A stretch of DNA of 64,000 nucleotides from Nonomuraea antri (GCF_013283785.1 NZ_JABCPZ010000012.1:1-64000); one strand, 5' to 3'. Shown: positions 34,115 through 42,826, counted from the first letter of the stretch. Program-made: numbers and translations. The notes: generated by a model not told the origin, from the letters alone.

Positions 34115-34177
34115 ACGCAGCCGACTGGCCATTGCGCCGGTGACTCTCACACCCGCGCCCTTCTGCCGGGAGGGCGG

Positions 34178-34220
34178 TTCCCGGGCTGACGGAGCGGGTC
34201 CGATTTCTGTCGCCCGCTCT
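34178..34220 (+). repeat. tRNA-Gly 3'-half fragment F4 (att-like)
   Basis: TTCCCGGGCTGACGGAGCGG then GTCCGATTTCTGTCGCCCGCTCT. It is the most diverged copy and has no recognisable terminator after it. It marks the furthest footprint of integration seen, 10.4 kb from the intact tRNA. Confidence 0.65.
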
Positions 34221-34331
34221 CACCGTGACGGGCCAGATCAGGCGCCACGTCCCCGCTCCGACTTCGATTGCTTCGGCGAGGTATCGATCCTCCGTAGCGG
34301 GCGCTCTCTCGGACAGCACATACTGAAGGGG

Positions 34332-34559
34332 ATGAAACCAGCCAGCGGCGCCCTCCGTCGCCACCTGCCCACAAGTCCCTTCAAGCCCCCGCCTCCCGCT
34401 CCGCCTGCCGAGCGGTTCAGCATGAACGACCAGGTGAGCCATGATCGATATGGCCTCGGCGTCGTCATCGGCGTAGAAGACGAGCTCGCCGTGTTCGTCG
34501 ATTTCGGATCTCGGCAAGTACGTATCACTACGCCGTTCGACAAGCTGTACAAGCTATGA
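34332..34559 (+). CDS. Small conserved protein with Tudor-like strand
   Basis: 75 residues: a Pro-rich start, then DQVSHDRYGLGVVIGVEDEL and FVDFGSRQVRITTPFDKLYK. The HDRYGLGxVxxVE...VDFG pattern recalls the small beta-barrel at the end of UvrD-type helicases and a common stand-alone actinobacterial protein. GAAGGGG directly precedes the ATG. Function unknown. Confidence 0.65.
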   Translation: MKPASGALRRHLPTSPFKPPPPAPPAERFSMNDQVSHDRYGLGVVIGVEDELAVFVDFGSRQVRITTPFDKLYKL

Positions 34560-34780
34560 GCCGTTGCGGGAGAACTCTCGGTGTGAGCACGTTCACCCGG
34601 GAGAACCGTCCAGGTGAGGCCGGCATGGGAGGTGTGCGGCCCCTTCTCCCGCGACCCGACTGAACGAACACAGGTATGCCGTGGGTACCAGTAAGCCATG
34701 TCCTCCCCCACGCTCGTTCGCCGAGTGGACTTACCGGAACTCACGGCCGATCGGCCGGCATCTGCCCAGCTCAGCGCTCT

Positions 34781-35037
34781 CCATTGCCGAACGTGCCATG
34801 TCGATCGCCGGTGACATCATCAGGACCGAGGCCCCTGATGTCGTCACCGCCAATGGCGACCGCGACATGGCGGCCGAGGTGGAGCACGCCCAAGGCAACG
34901 TGAACGACACCCGTGACCCGGAGTCGCGGTCGTCGACTTCGACGGCAGCCGCACGCCATGACCTCGTCGAACTCATCACCCAGACCCGAGAGGCGGCGGA
35001 CGGAGTGCGCGAGGCCATGCCTGCTCGTGCAGGATGA
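34781..35037 (+). pseudogene. Internally deleted inositol monophosphatase copy
   Basis: AMSIAGDIIRTEAPDVVTAN and GDRDMAAEVE match the N-terminus of the intact gene (AVSIAAEIIRTRAPGVVTSK, GDRDMATEVD). The DNA then jumps to sequence encoding GVAVVDFDGS and DLVELIT, equivalent to the C-terminus, in shifted frames. The catalytic GEEEG and DPVDGT motifs are deleted. Confidence 0.75.
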
Positions 35038-35041
35038 GCGC

Positions 35042-35491
35042 ATGGATTCCACAGAGATCGTCATTGGCAGGAGCAAGCAGACCGATCACGTGGCGATCCA
35101 AGTAGTGGATCGCATGCACCCTGGCACCACTGATTTCTGGGACGGTAACTGGCTCACCTCTCCCATCCGCGTGCGCGTCGGAGGTTTTGTCGCCAAGGTC
35201 GACGCTGGTCTCCGAGTCGACGAACTACGTGATTTCCGGGTGGATCTGCAACGCATCCACGCAGAGGTTCAGGGGCGCGCCGTACTGTCCTCGATGGAGC
35301 ATTGGGTGGAACTCATCGTGGAGTGTCATCCAAGAGGTTCGCTTTCCGTCGCGGGGACGATCTCGGACCATCCTTCGATGCGCAACACTCTCCGGTTCGA
35401 GGTGGAAGGCTTGGATCAGACGGACATCCCGATGATCGTCGATTCCCTGGTTGCTGTGGAAGAGCGATTCCCTGTCCTGGGTCGGGAATGA
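35042..35491 (+). CDS. WapI-immunity-like protein
   Basis: 149 residues. The pattern DFWDGNWLTSPIRVRVGGF, then ELRDFRVDLQRIHAEV and MEHWVELIVECHPRGSLSVA resembles WapI-family immunity proteins (two-layer beta structure with a central helix). These neutralise contact-dependent toxins. No toxin gene is adjacent. GGATGAG precedes the ATG. The family match is by pattern and tentative. Confidence 0.5.
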   Translation: MDSTEIVIGRSKQTDHVAIQVVDRMHPGTTDFWDGNWLTSPIRVRVGGFVAKVDAGLRVDELRDFRVDLQRIHAEVQGRAVLSSMEHWVELIVECHPRGSLSVAGTISDHPSMRNTLRFEVEGLDQTDIPMIVDSLVAVEERFPVLGRE

Positions 35492-35514
35492 CCGGCGCGT
35501 GAGACCCTGAGTCC

Positions 35515-35793
35515 GTGTTCACCGCACCATCCCGCGCGCAGGTCGAAGCGCAGTTCGACGGCATCCTCAACGGCTCCGTGACCCGCGACCAAGCCGACCG
35601 ATGGGCTGCCCAATGGGTCTGCGCGGAAGACCCAGCCGTGGACGACGACCTCGTATGGTGGGCGCTACAACTCCTTCACGGCATCGACTTGCGCCCCAAC
35701 CTTGATGACGATTACCTGCACAGTGACGAGCAGGTGGCCGGATGGCTGGAAGAGTTTCGGATTCGCAGCGACGCCGTGCGTCCGGATTCATGA
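35515..35793 (+). CDS. Hypothetical small acidic protein
   Basis: 92 residues from a GTG: SRAQVEAQFDGILNGSVTRD then QADRWAAQWVCAEDPAVDDD and WWALQLLHGIDLRPN. The helical, acidic, Trp-rich character fits proteins often found beside immunity genes. A remnant of its 5' end lies at 33411, so it has been duplicated and partly lost there. Its stop overlaps the end of the convergent DUF1963-like pseudogene. Confidence 0.6.
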   Translation: MFTAPSRAQVEAQFDGILNGSVTRDQADRWAAQWVCAEDPAVDDDLVWWALQLLHGIDLRPNLDDDYLHSDEQVAGWLEEFRIRSDAVRPDS

Positions 35794-36658
35794 TCCCTGG
35801 CTGAGCGAGTCCACGGGGCGTTCGGGGCATTCCAGGCAGACGAACATGTAGAGCGATCCGGCGTCCTGGATCATGAGGTCGGTGGGGTTCTGCACTTCCT
35901 GAGGGGCGTACGGGGTGAGCAGCGGACGCTCTTCCATGGGAGCCAGCGCCTGCCGCTCTCGATGTCGAGTTCCCAGCTCGCGATGGTCAGCAGGTGCGCC
36001 ATCTCGTGGCCTCGGCCGCATTCGAGTTGCACTGGGTCCTGGATCCACTTCACCCAACCTCCGACCTTGCTCCCTGGAGCAGTCGAGAGGTGCGAGAAGT
36101 AGCTCCAGTCGTCAGGGTTCGAAGGGCTCTCCTCCCATGCCCAAACCCGAGCCCTGAGCTCATCGGAAAGTGCCCAGCCGGCCGGGTACTCCTCCGCCCG
36201 CTCCGGCGAGAGGACGCAAGCCGCGGGGAGGTAGTCGTCCTCGCTGTCGGGATCCGGCTCGGGGGCCTCGATGAACGGACTTCCGACTCCGTCCGCCTTT
36301 CGCCAGCGCACGACTGTGTGTGGCTGAAAGTACGGCTCGTGATCGAGCGGGCACCACAGCACTTGCAGGGTGTCGGTGTTGTCGGGGAAGGGCAGTTCGG
36401 GAACGTCCTGAGCGAAAAGCTGCATGACCGGGACCAAGGGAAGTGGATCCCAACCGTCGAGGGGCTATGAGACTGCGGATCGGGGCAACTCAGCCAAGGT
36501 TCATCCGCCGGCCACAACAGCGGTCCGCCCATGGAGCTGTCGGTGATGGCCGGTTTTCCCGGACGCGGGTGCAGTCGGACCGTGGTCCGGCGCTGGCCGA
36601 CCAGTTCAGGGAAGACGGCCGCTACGTCGAGCGGCGCCGAGGGTGTCGTCAATCCCAT
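35788..36658 (-). pseudogene. Frameshifted DUF1963-like paralogue
   Basis: Three frames together match the intact gene at 45689-46534: LTTPSAPLDVAAVFPEL to GPLLWPADEPW (frame 1), MVPVMQLFAQDVPELPF to HEMAHLLTIASWELDIESGR (frame 2) and EERPLLTPYAPQEVQNPTDL to ECPERPVDSLSQGS (frame 3). One indel lies near 36440; a single base is missing near 35943. Otherwise the copy is full length, so inactivation looks recent. Confidence 0.85.
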
Positions 36659-36821
36659 GCTCATCACTCCGATCGCGACAGACGACGGCGTCGTAATGGC
36701 ACATCGTAGAGTTGACCGAGGTCACGAGGGGTCGACCGCGGTCACTCACGACCGACCTCAGCCCGCATCGCACCGCCCATTGGGCTGTCGGAGCTCTTCT
36801 CGGTACTGCTTTCGGGCGCGT

Positions 36822-37481
36822 TCAGCCGGGCTCTCGGTGGCGAACGGGAAACGCGTCGTTGACCAGCAGTTCTGTCACCTTGAGCAGGCGATGGTGATAG
36901 ACAAAGGCATCGTGGAACGGAGAGGGGAAATGGTGAATCAGATGCGTGTTGAGTTTACGCAGGCAGCTGTGGAGAGTATCCCTGTGCCCTGAGCCGACCG
37001 TGCCGTTGTTACGAAGGTAGGTCGATACGCAGTCGGCGATGGTGGCGTTCAGCTCGACGAGTTTGTCCCTCTCCGAGGTCGACACTTCTGGGAACGGGAC
37101 GAGAGCATGCTGGGCCCACAGAATGCCGACCGCTCGGAACATCACCCGATGGCCTTCTGGGCCAGGCCATCTATATCCATACAGGTATCGCGTCTCGGAC
37201 GCCAACGGACTGCGGCGATGCTTGCGCTTTTCGAGGCGGCGCCGGGCGGCGAAGGCGTCGATCTCCGCGAGCCAGGCGCTCCTGCTGAGCTCCAGCACGT
37301 CCAGCGCCCGGATCAGGGCCGACTCATCGCGTCGAAGGTTTCCTGTCGTGGTCAGGTATGACCAGGTCGCGTTGAACCCGATCGGGTGGTAGTGGCCGAC
37401 TGCGCACCTCAGTGCGCTGAAGCGTCTCTTGAAAGGGAGATCACGGTCGCGGACGCGTCCGGCGTATGTCCTGAAGCCCAC
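36822..37481 (-). CDS. Hypothetical protein
   Basis: 219 residues, rich in Arg, His and Tyr (HYHPIGFNATWSYLTTTGNL, RYLYGYRWPGPEGHRVMFRA, CLRKLNTHLIHHFPSPFHDA). It looks helical, soluble and basic. No domain is recognised. It starts with GTG at 37481 with a weak GATGAT box six bases upstream. Its composition differs from the acidic immunity-like genes around it. Confidence 0.55.
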   Translation of the reverse strand: MGFRTYAGRVRDRDLPFKRRFSALRCAVGHYHPIGFNATWSYLTTTGNLRRDESALIRALDVLELSRSAWLAEIDAFAARRRLEKRKHRRSPLASETRYLYGYRWPGPEGHRVMFRAVGILWAQHALVPFPEVSTSERDKLVELNATIADCVSTYLRNNGTVGSGHRDTLHSCLRKLNTHLIHHFPSPFHDAFVYHHRLLKVTELLVNDAFPVRHREPG

Positions 37482-37679
37482 GGCACGATCATCTCTTGCC
37501 CGAGGCCTTGGCGCGTCTTCTTTTCGGGCGGGTTGACGGCAGGCATCCCGATCAGGCGGGCCTGGTTTGTGGCTGAGGCCGGTTGCTCTGCATGGGCTGC
37601 GGTACGGCAGTTCGGTTCAAGGGGCGCACGTCGATTTCTCGGCCGCCGGCAGGTTCCATGGCTGATCGGTTCCTAATGG

Positions 37680-37850
37680 GCCTGACTCAGTTGCCGGTAT
37701 AGATCCTGGCCGTTGACCCGGCTGTCGAACCGCTCGACCAAGGACGGAGTGACGGTCGCGATCGCGACCTCGGGCGATTGTTCCTCGGGAAAGTCCCACC
37801 CGTCACCGTCGCAGAGGGAAACGGGTTACCTGGCTGAGTCAGCGACATGT
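37680..37850 (-). pseudogene. Fragment of an unknown protein
   Basis: The minus strand reads CDGDGWDFPEEQSPEVAIAT and VTPSLVERFDSRVNGQDLYR, ending LSQAH at a stop near 37680. Upstream, a shifted frame gives MYWYMSLTQPGN, so a frameshift is likely. It has natural-looking protein composition but no start. The rest of 37482-37953 holds nothing I can support. Confidence 0.4.
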
Positions 37851-37953
37851 ACCAGTACATGGAGCATCCGGCGGGCACGAGCGGGACCCGAGCACGCTGC
37901 TCACCGCTGGATCAGATAGTCATGCGCGAAGACACCCGGCTTTCATCGAGCGG

Positions 37954-38532
37954 TCATACGCCGTCCCATCCCTTCCAGCCGTACCAAGGGCCGGTGAGGT
38001 GCCTGTAATCGCCGTCCAGATCCTCGGTCGACAGTTGACCGTTGGGGAACCAGAGGAATCCCCTCGACGGCATGAGCGGCCAGTCCGTTACGAGGAAGCG
38101 AGAGCCGCCAGGAATGGCCTCGCCCCCGTTCTGGTAATCGCCGCAAATGCGATACAGCCCCACCCAGCGGCACCCCGGGCTGGGTTCAACGCCGCCGGCG
38201 ATCTCCTTGGCGTACCTCTCAAGACTGGCTTCGGACAGGGTGAACCGCACCCAGAAGGGGGCGTCCGCAGAAAGCGCGGCCACGACTCCGCAGAAGATCA
38301 GCGGGACCGGCAGCCAGCGGAGTAATCGCGCGGCGGTCAGCGCGCGCCTGGCCTTCCACGCCGCCACGACCAGACGGACGAGCCAGGTCAGCATCAGTGA
38401 ACCCCAGGCGAGAAACATGAAGCCGAAGGTCTCGAAGTACCACCAGGACACGCTGGTGCCGTAGAAGCTGATCAGTGCCGTGACCGAGGCCAGGGTGAGG
38501 AACCACCAGCCGGGCGGCCTGTCGATCATCAC
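37954..38532 (-). CDS. Small membrane protein, GPWY family copy 3
   Basis: 192 residues. Three membrane segments are followed by ADAPFWVRFTLSEASLERYA, CRWVGLYRICG, IPGGSRFLVTDW, GFLWFPNGQ and the closing DYRHLTGPWYGWKGW. It has the full set of family elements. The GTG at 38532 (ATG at 38529) has a TAAAGT box six bases upstream. Copy 4 at 43530 begins almost identically (MIDRPPG versus MIDKPPG), so these two are the closest pair. Confidence 0.75.
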   Translation of the reverse strand: MMIDRPPGWWFLTLASVTALISFYGTSVSWWYFETFGFMFLAWGSLMLTWLVRLVVAAWKARRALTAARLLRWLPVPLIFCGVVAALSADAPFWVRFTLSEASLERYAKEIAGGVEPSPGCRWVGLYRICGDYQNGGEAIPGGSRFLVTDWPLMPSRGFLWFPNGQLSTEDLDGDYRHLTGPWYGWKGWDGV

Positions 38533-38538
38533 GGGCTC

Positions 38539-38544
38539 ACTTTA
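38539..38544 (-). promoter_or_regulatory. Leaderless -10 box of GPWY copy 3
   Basis: TAAAGT six bases before the GTG at 38532, matching the TAAGGT box six bases before copy 4. Confidence 0.5.
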
Positions 38545-38646
38545 ATCTCCGGCGAGCGATACGACACCCCACCGATGAATCGCGATCTGGAAACGACCGT
38601 CGCCCGCCGCATTTTTGACGGGCAGCCTGTGTCCGCCGCGGTGCGG

Positions 38647-38922
38647 TCAGTCGTCCTCGTCGAGCAGCCCGAAGGCTTGCGGCGCCTCTTTCAGGAATTC
38701 CTGGAACGCCGGCTCTGATTCCGACTCGGCGCGCTCGCGGATCAAAGCGATTAACGCGGACCGGTCGCCGGGCGGTAGCTGACGGAGCCGGTAGCTGATC
38801 CACTCCAGTTGTCTTACCGCGTCGTCGGGATCGATGACGTCGTCGTCGCTCCCTTCCAGGAACCAGGCCAGGTCCATGAGCAGTTCGGCCAGCGTTCGAA
38901 GCAGCGTCGCATCATTCGGCAT
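38647..38922 (-). CDS. Hypothetical small acidic protein
   Basis: 91 residues, all helical in appearance (LLRTLAELLMDLAWFLEGSD, AVRQLEWISYRLRQLPPGDR) and strongly acidic at the C-terminus (FGLLDEDD). It follows a broken immunity-like gene by seven bases. Its size, acidity and context suggest an immunity or immunity-accessory protein, but no family is recognised. Confidence 0.6.
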   Translation of the reverse strand: MPNDATLLRTLAELLMDLAWFLEGSDDDVIDPDDAVRQLEWISYRLRQLPPGDRSALIALIRERAESESEPAFQEFLKEAPQAFGLLDEDD

Positions 38923-38929
38923 GAGCCGA

Positions 38930-39278
38930 TCATGTCGTCGGCTGGTTCGGCGGGCAATTCGCCGATCCGTCGCCGCGGCTGCGGGCGATCTCCTGGCCGA
39001 CCTTCTCCAGGTACCAGCGCATCACCTCGTACGGGACGGCGCGCTCACCATCGGGAGGAAAGTAGATCGTCGGTTCCCTGGTCAGGTCCTCGTTCAGGCA
39101 CTATCGCCGAGATGAACGCGGGCCCGGGTAAGTGGGTTTCGGCGTTGCGAATGTCGGACCAGGTCGCCGGCGCCGGGACCGATTCGCTCAGCTCGACGCA
39201 CCAAGCGGCGTCAGGTACGGAATACATGAACAGCACGGCGTATCGAGTACCGGAATGCTCGAACTCCTCGAAGGGCAT
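38930..39278 (-). pseudogene. Frameshifted Imm1-like gene
   Basis: The first part reads TRYAVLFMYSVPDAAWCVEL to HLPGPAFISAIVP; after a frame change near 39095 it continues LNEDLTREPTIYFPPDGERA, VPYEVMRWYLEKVGQEIARS to a stop at 38930. The joined product resembles Imm1-type immunity proteins (beta-rich with a late IYFPPDGE..VP strand and C-terminal helix). One indel separates it from a full gene. Confidence 0.5.
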
Positions 39279-39543
39279 GCTCGTAGGCTGTCATGTCGGC
39301 TCGGCGTGCTCATCTCGTATTCGGCGCCGGCCGATTCCGGCCCGTACCTCGGCGGAGCTGAGGCGATGGTTGATCTCACGTGCGGCTTCGACTCTGCAGG
39401 ACGCGGTTGTCGGTGAACGCCGCCTTAGGTAGAGGGACCACGACATCCGAGATATCGGCCCCGGCTGGCGTTCCCGCTGTCAGCGCGTCCTGGGTTCGTG
39501 CCCGTACCTTGTCCTCAAGACGCTTAGAAATGTGAGGCCATCA

Positions 39544-40053
39544 GTGCTGCGTACCTGGGTCAGCACCGCAGGAGGACCGCTGATCGCGGTCCCCAAGTCC
39601 GAGCTCAACTCCTGGGCAGGCGTGGACGACAACGATGGTCCCGTCGAGACTTGGGGCGATTACGGCCGTGCCTGCGCCGTGGAAGGCTATATCGGCGCCA
39701 TCGCCGTCGGCACGCAGCAGGCTCTCGTTTTCGGCGGCGAACCTGCCATGACGACTTATCTCGCGGCCGAACGTGCCTTCCTGCTCTGGGTCGGCGCAGA
39801 CTCCGAATCCGAGCTGGTCGCGGCAGCCGAGCGAGTTCTCGCGGCGGGGCCGGATTGGGACGCGGACGAAGATGTGAACTGGGAGGTACGGGAGGCGGTG
39901 GTGCTCTTCGACTCCGCCATTCCCGGTGCTGAACTCGAGCCCGACGACCGATTCGACATAGACCTCGAGCCCGGCCCGTACCGGGTCCGAGCCGCCTATG
40001 CGCAGGTCGAGGACAGCTCGATGATCCTTGTCCAACTTCAGCCGGCAATCTGA
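39544..40053 (+). CDS. Imm21-like immunity protein
   Basis: 169 residues. WVSTAGGPLIAVPKSELNSW, then DYGRACAVEGYIGAIAVGTQ and ALVFGGEPAMTTYL fit the Imm21 pattern (GGPL-x-x-P, W-x-G, YxRACxVxxxxG, ALVLGxEP). Such proteins neutralise nuclease toxins of polymorphic systems. GAGG precedes the GTG at 39544. No toxin is nearby. The minus strand opposite is fully open as an extension of the nitroreductase frame. Confidence 0.6.
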   Translation: MLRTWVSTAGGPLIAVPKSELNSWAGVDDNDGPVETWGDYGRACAVEGYIGAIAVGTQQALVFGGEPAMTTYLAAERAFLLWVGADSESELVAAAERVLAAGPDWDADEDVNWEVREAVVLFDSAIPGAELEPDDRFDIDLEPGPYRVRAAYAQVEDSSMILVQLQPAI

Positions 40054-40074
40054 CTGCCCTGGCAACCTCGATGA

Positions 40075-40563
40075 GTGGTTGCGAAGGGTCGAACGTTTTC
40101 CGGAAGCCTGACGAACATGTCCGAACCACAGGGTGTGGGTTTGTTGGTGCGGCGTCAGTCGGGCGATGGGGACTTGGTGGTGCCGCGTCACTTCGTGTCG
40201 TTCATAGATGGAGGCCTGCTTGAGGATCCGGTTGAGCAGGGCGGCGCGTTCGGTGGGGTCGGTCAACAGGGTGATGTCGACTGGTATCTGCTGATCAAAG
40301 AGGGTCGCGGCGGTGGCGGTGCGCAGTGCGGTCGAGATTGTGGTCTCGGCTTCTGTGTCCAGGACGATGTAGTCGCCGCCGTCTGGCAGATACCCCACTA
40401 TCAGGGGCTCCTCGATGGTCACGGCCGGTCCTGTGGTGGTGAGGAGCGCCTCCGGTATGCCGTGGAAGCGATGGAGCACCACGCGCCCCCTGGAGACCAC
40501 GAAGACCGCCTGATTGACGAAGCCGATGACGGACAACAGCGCGGTATCGATGGCCTGACGCAC
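40075..40563 (-). pseudogene. Degenerate deazaflavin-dependent nitroreductase-like gene
   Basis: From a GTG at 40563: FVVSRGRVVLHRFHGIPEAL, LLTTTGP, LIVGYLPDGGDYIVLDTE, then DPTERAALLNRILKQASIYE and a final VPIARLTP. This is the outline of a Ddn-type F420-dependent nitroreductase, but the GRRSGxPRTxPL cofactor motif and the N-P-x-V core are missing. No stop follows the family end; the frame runs on antisense through the whole Imm21-like gene to 39541. Confidence 0.5.
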
Positions 40564-40653
40564 AGCGTTTCCCTTCGCCGGGCAGCCTGCTCCGTGTCGG
40601 GTCAGTATCGCAGCCAGCAGGTTCGGGGGGACGTGGGTCGGGCCTGCCCCGGG

Positions 40654-41121
40654 CTACGGTGTTGATTGCGGCCCGGGCCACGGCATCGCGCGAGCGTGCC
40701 GTGCGGAAAGGGCCGCCCATCGATCAATCTCGTGTAACTGGCGATCCAGCGGCCATTCGGAATGCTCGCTCACCTGCACGTCTTTCCAGGTGGTGTCATT
40801 CGTGTCAGGCGGGGAAAGCTCTGCTCCGCTGCGTTCTACGAGCACCAGGGCCGTTGCGATGAAGCCGTCCATGAGTGAATGCAGGATCGGATGGTTCGAA
40901 CGCTCATAGCGCTCGACAAGCGCGGACACGAAGACTGCGAACGTGGCCGGATCGATCTCGCATTCATCGCTCTCCATAGGGCCGAGCCCCGTCGGCAGGC
41001 CTGTTTCGGGGGCGAGAGCCTCGGCTGAGCGCATGAACAGGCCGGCGACGCCGCTGGAGGGGTTCCAGAGGATCTGGTCTCCGACGCGGAAGTACTGGCT
41101 CACGTTTCCTCGTTCCGCCAT
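40654..41121 (-). CDS. DUF6086 family protein
   Basis: 155 residues beginning SQYFRVGDQILWNPSSGVAG, then LGPMESDECEIDPATFAVFV and NHPILHSLMDGFIATALVLV, which is the DUF6086 pattern. GAGGAAG lies upstream of the ATG. The family is found among orphan immunity-type genes in actinomycetes, role unknown. It probably faces its own promoter away from the gene at 41225. Confidence 0.7.
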   Translation of the reverse strand: MAERGNVSQYFRVGDQILWNPSSGVAGLFMRSAEALAPETGLPTGLGPMESDECEIDPATFAVFVSALVERYERSNHPILHSLMDGFIATALVLVERSGAELSPPDTNDTTWKDVQVSEHSEWPLDRQLHEIDRWAALSARHARAMPWPGPQSTP

Positions 41122-41224
41122 GGTCTGGCTTCCTCGGCGTCAGTAGACGCCTCGCCATCCTTCCAGGCTCTTCGGAACGCGACGGCGATCTTGCCTGTGG
41201 TTCGGTGGCTGGCATCATCTGTGC

Positions 41225-41596
41225 ATGAGTTACGACCTCGCGGTCTGGGAGGGCGAGCGCCCGTCCAGCGATCAGAAAGCCGGAGAGACGCACAGCGCTC
41301 TGTACTCGCAGTACATCGACACGGACGTGGAAGTCCCGCCGGCTCCGTTGATCGCGAAGTTCGTTGAGCAGTTGCTACAGCGCTGGCCGGATCTGGACGA
41401 TGTGGACGAGGATGACGACGGGTACGAGGACATTCCATGGTCCACGTCTCCGCTGATCGGCGAGGCGGCCGGGCCGTACATCTACTTTCCGATGGTGTAT
41501 CGCCGGGCCGAGGAGGCCTCTGCGTATGCGGCCCAGGTTGCGGCCCGGCTGGGTCTGAATTGCTATGACCCGCAAGAAGATCGGCTTCTTTCCTGA
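41225..41596 (+). CDS. Hypothetical protein of the MSYDLAVWEG type
   Basis: 123 residues. SYDLAVWEGERP at the start and WPDLDDVDEDDDGYEDIPWS in an acidic middle, then PYIYFPMVYRRAEEASAYAA, are features of a small actinomycete family frequently found in immunity islands. It is compact, acidic and soluble. The biochemical role is unknown. Confidence 0.7.
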   Translation: MSYDLAVWEGERPSSDQKAGETHSALYSQYIDTDVEVPPAPLIAKFVEQLLQRWPDLDDVDEDDDGYEDIPWSTSPLIGEAAGPYIYFPMVYRRAEEASAYAAQVAARLGLNCYDPQEDRLLS

Positions 41597-41656
41597 TGGT
41601 CCGCTTGGTGAACGGCCTTGGCAGCCGGCCGCGTTTCCGTCCGAGGAGAGATGTTC

Positions 41657-42190
41657 GTGAGCGGTGCGACCGCGGCTGATTATGCGTGGCTGGCGGAGCT
41701 GTGCACCGATGGTGATGGCGATGCGGGATTGTGCCTGACGTTCGTCCGCGGACTATCTCCCGACGAGGCCTTTCGCCGGATCGGGGCCGTTCCGGACGCC
41801 ACCGACGGGTGCCGGGTCGGGGGCTATTCGGCGCACGGCGGGACAGTTCTCGAGTACGAATGGGCGGGGATGCTCTGGGAGCAGTCGGTTCCCCTGTCCG
41901 CAGGGACCGTCGCGGCCACCGTGTTCGTCGATCTCAAGCATGACGATTTCTGCTACCTCGTCGATGGCCGGCGGGTCAGTTCATTCTGCTGGTTCGCATA
42001 CTCCCTTCGAGACGGCGTTTTCCCCGATCCGCTCTTGGCCGATGTGCATGAGTTGGGGCTCGATCGCGACGATTCCACCGAAGAACCGCTTCCCAATGCC
42101 CTTGCTCTGGCCGAGCGTGCCACCGGGGTGCGTCTGCAGCGCGCCGACTTCGTCAGACCTTCGTTGATGGGCTCGATCAGGCGGGCGTGA
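41657..42190 (+). CDS. DUF6461 protein
   Basis: 177 residues: DYAWLAELCTDG, CLTFVRGLSPDEAFRRIGAV, then FCYLVDGRRVSSFCWFAYSL and NALALAERATGVRLQ, the full DUF6461 pattern. GAGGAG sits eight bases before the GTG at 41657; an ATG at 41651 is too close. It follows the preceding gene by 60 bases and may share its transcript. Confidence 0.7.
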   Translation: MSGATAADYAWLAELCTDGDGDAGLCLTFVRGLSPDEAFRRIGAVPDATDGCRVGGYSAHGGTVLEYEWAGMLWEQSVPLSAGTVAATVFVDLKHDDFCYLVDGRRVSSFCWFAYSLRDGVFPDPLLADVHELGLDRDDSTEEPLPNALALAERATGVRLQRADFVRPSLMGSIRRA

Positions 42191-42358
42191 CCGACGTTTG
42201 CTCCCCGGTGTATCCCCAGGCTGTGGATTGGGCGGCGATACCTGGACCGAGGTGGTGGTGCCGTTGGCATCTTGCAGGTGACCGCGGAACAGGACTCCAA
42301 CGCATCGATTTAGGCCCGGGGGCGAGGTCGTCGGGGGTATTAAGGGGGTACGGAGTCG

Positions 42359-42826
42359 TCAGGTCCACAGCTGGATCTTGAACAGCTCAACCTGGGCTAT
42401 CGCCTGCGGGAAGTCGACTTCTTCCTCGGTCTGAAGGATTTTGGTGGCTACCCGCGCGGTCCAGGTCGTCTCGCCTTGCCCCAGATCGAATTTCAACGCG
42501 AGTGAATGACCGGCCGTCCAAGCTGCGACGCCGACCAGTTCCGGGCCCACAAAGAGCCGGCCGGTCCACAGTTCTTCCCAGGGATCAATCGAAGGCGGCC
42601 CGTCCCACCGCTCGATACGGCCATGGATCTCGTGCAGGTTGCGGAGGTGTGCCGTCTGGATGATGAGCCCGTCGCGACCTGCGGCGAATCTGTCGGCCGG
42701 CCCGTCTGGAGGTTCCAGCTCCAAGAGCGCCGAACTGTCCAAACAGCCTTCGACGACGCCGGCTATGGCGAAGAGCCCGTATTCGGCCCTCATCTCACCC
42801 GTAACCGCTCGAACGATACTGCTCAC
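42359..42826 (-). CDS. Hypothetical protein
   Basis: 155 residues: VSSIVRAVTGEMRAEYGLFA, then a beta-rich centre (LIIQTAHLRNLHEIHGRIER) and GRLFVGPELVGVAAWTAGHS. No family recognised. I prefer the GTG at 42826 with GGCGGA upstream; an ATG at 42883 would overlap the divergent phosphatase start. The single-domain acidic form matches the neighbouring immunity-like genes. Confidence 0.55.
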   Translation of the reverse strand: MSSIVRAVTGEMRAEYGLFAIAGVVEGCLDSSALLELEPPDGPADRFAAGRDGLIIQTAHLRNLHEIHGRIERWDGPPSIDPWEELWTGRLFVGPELVGVAAWTAGHSLALKFDLGQGETTWTARVATKILQTEEEVDFPQAIAQVELFKIQLWT

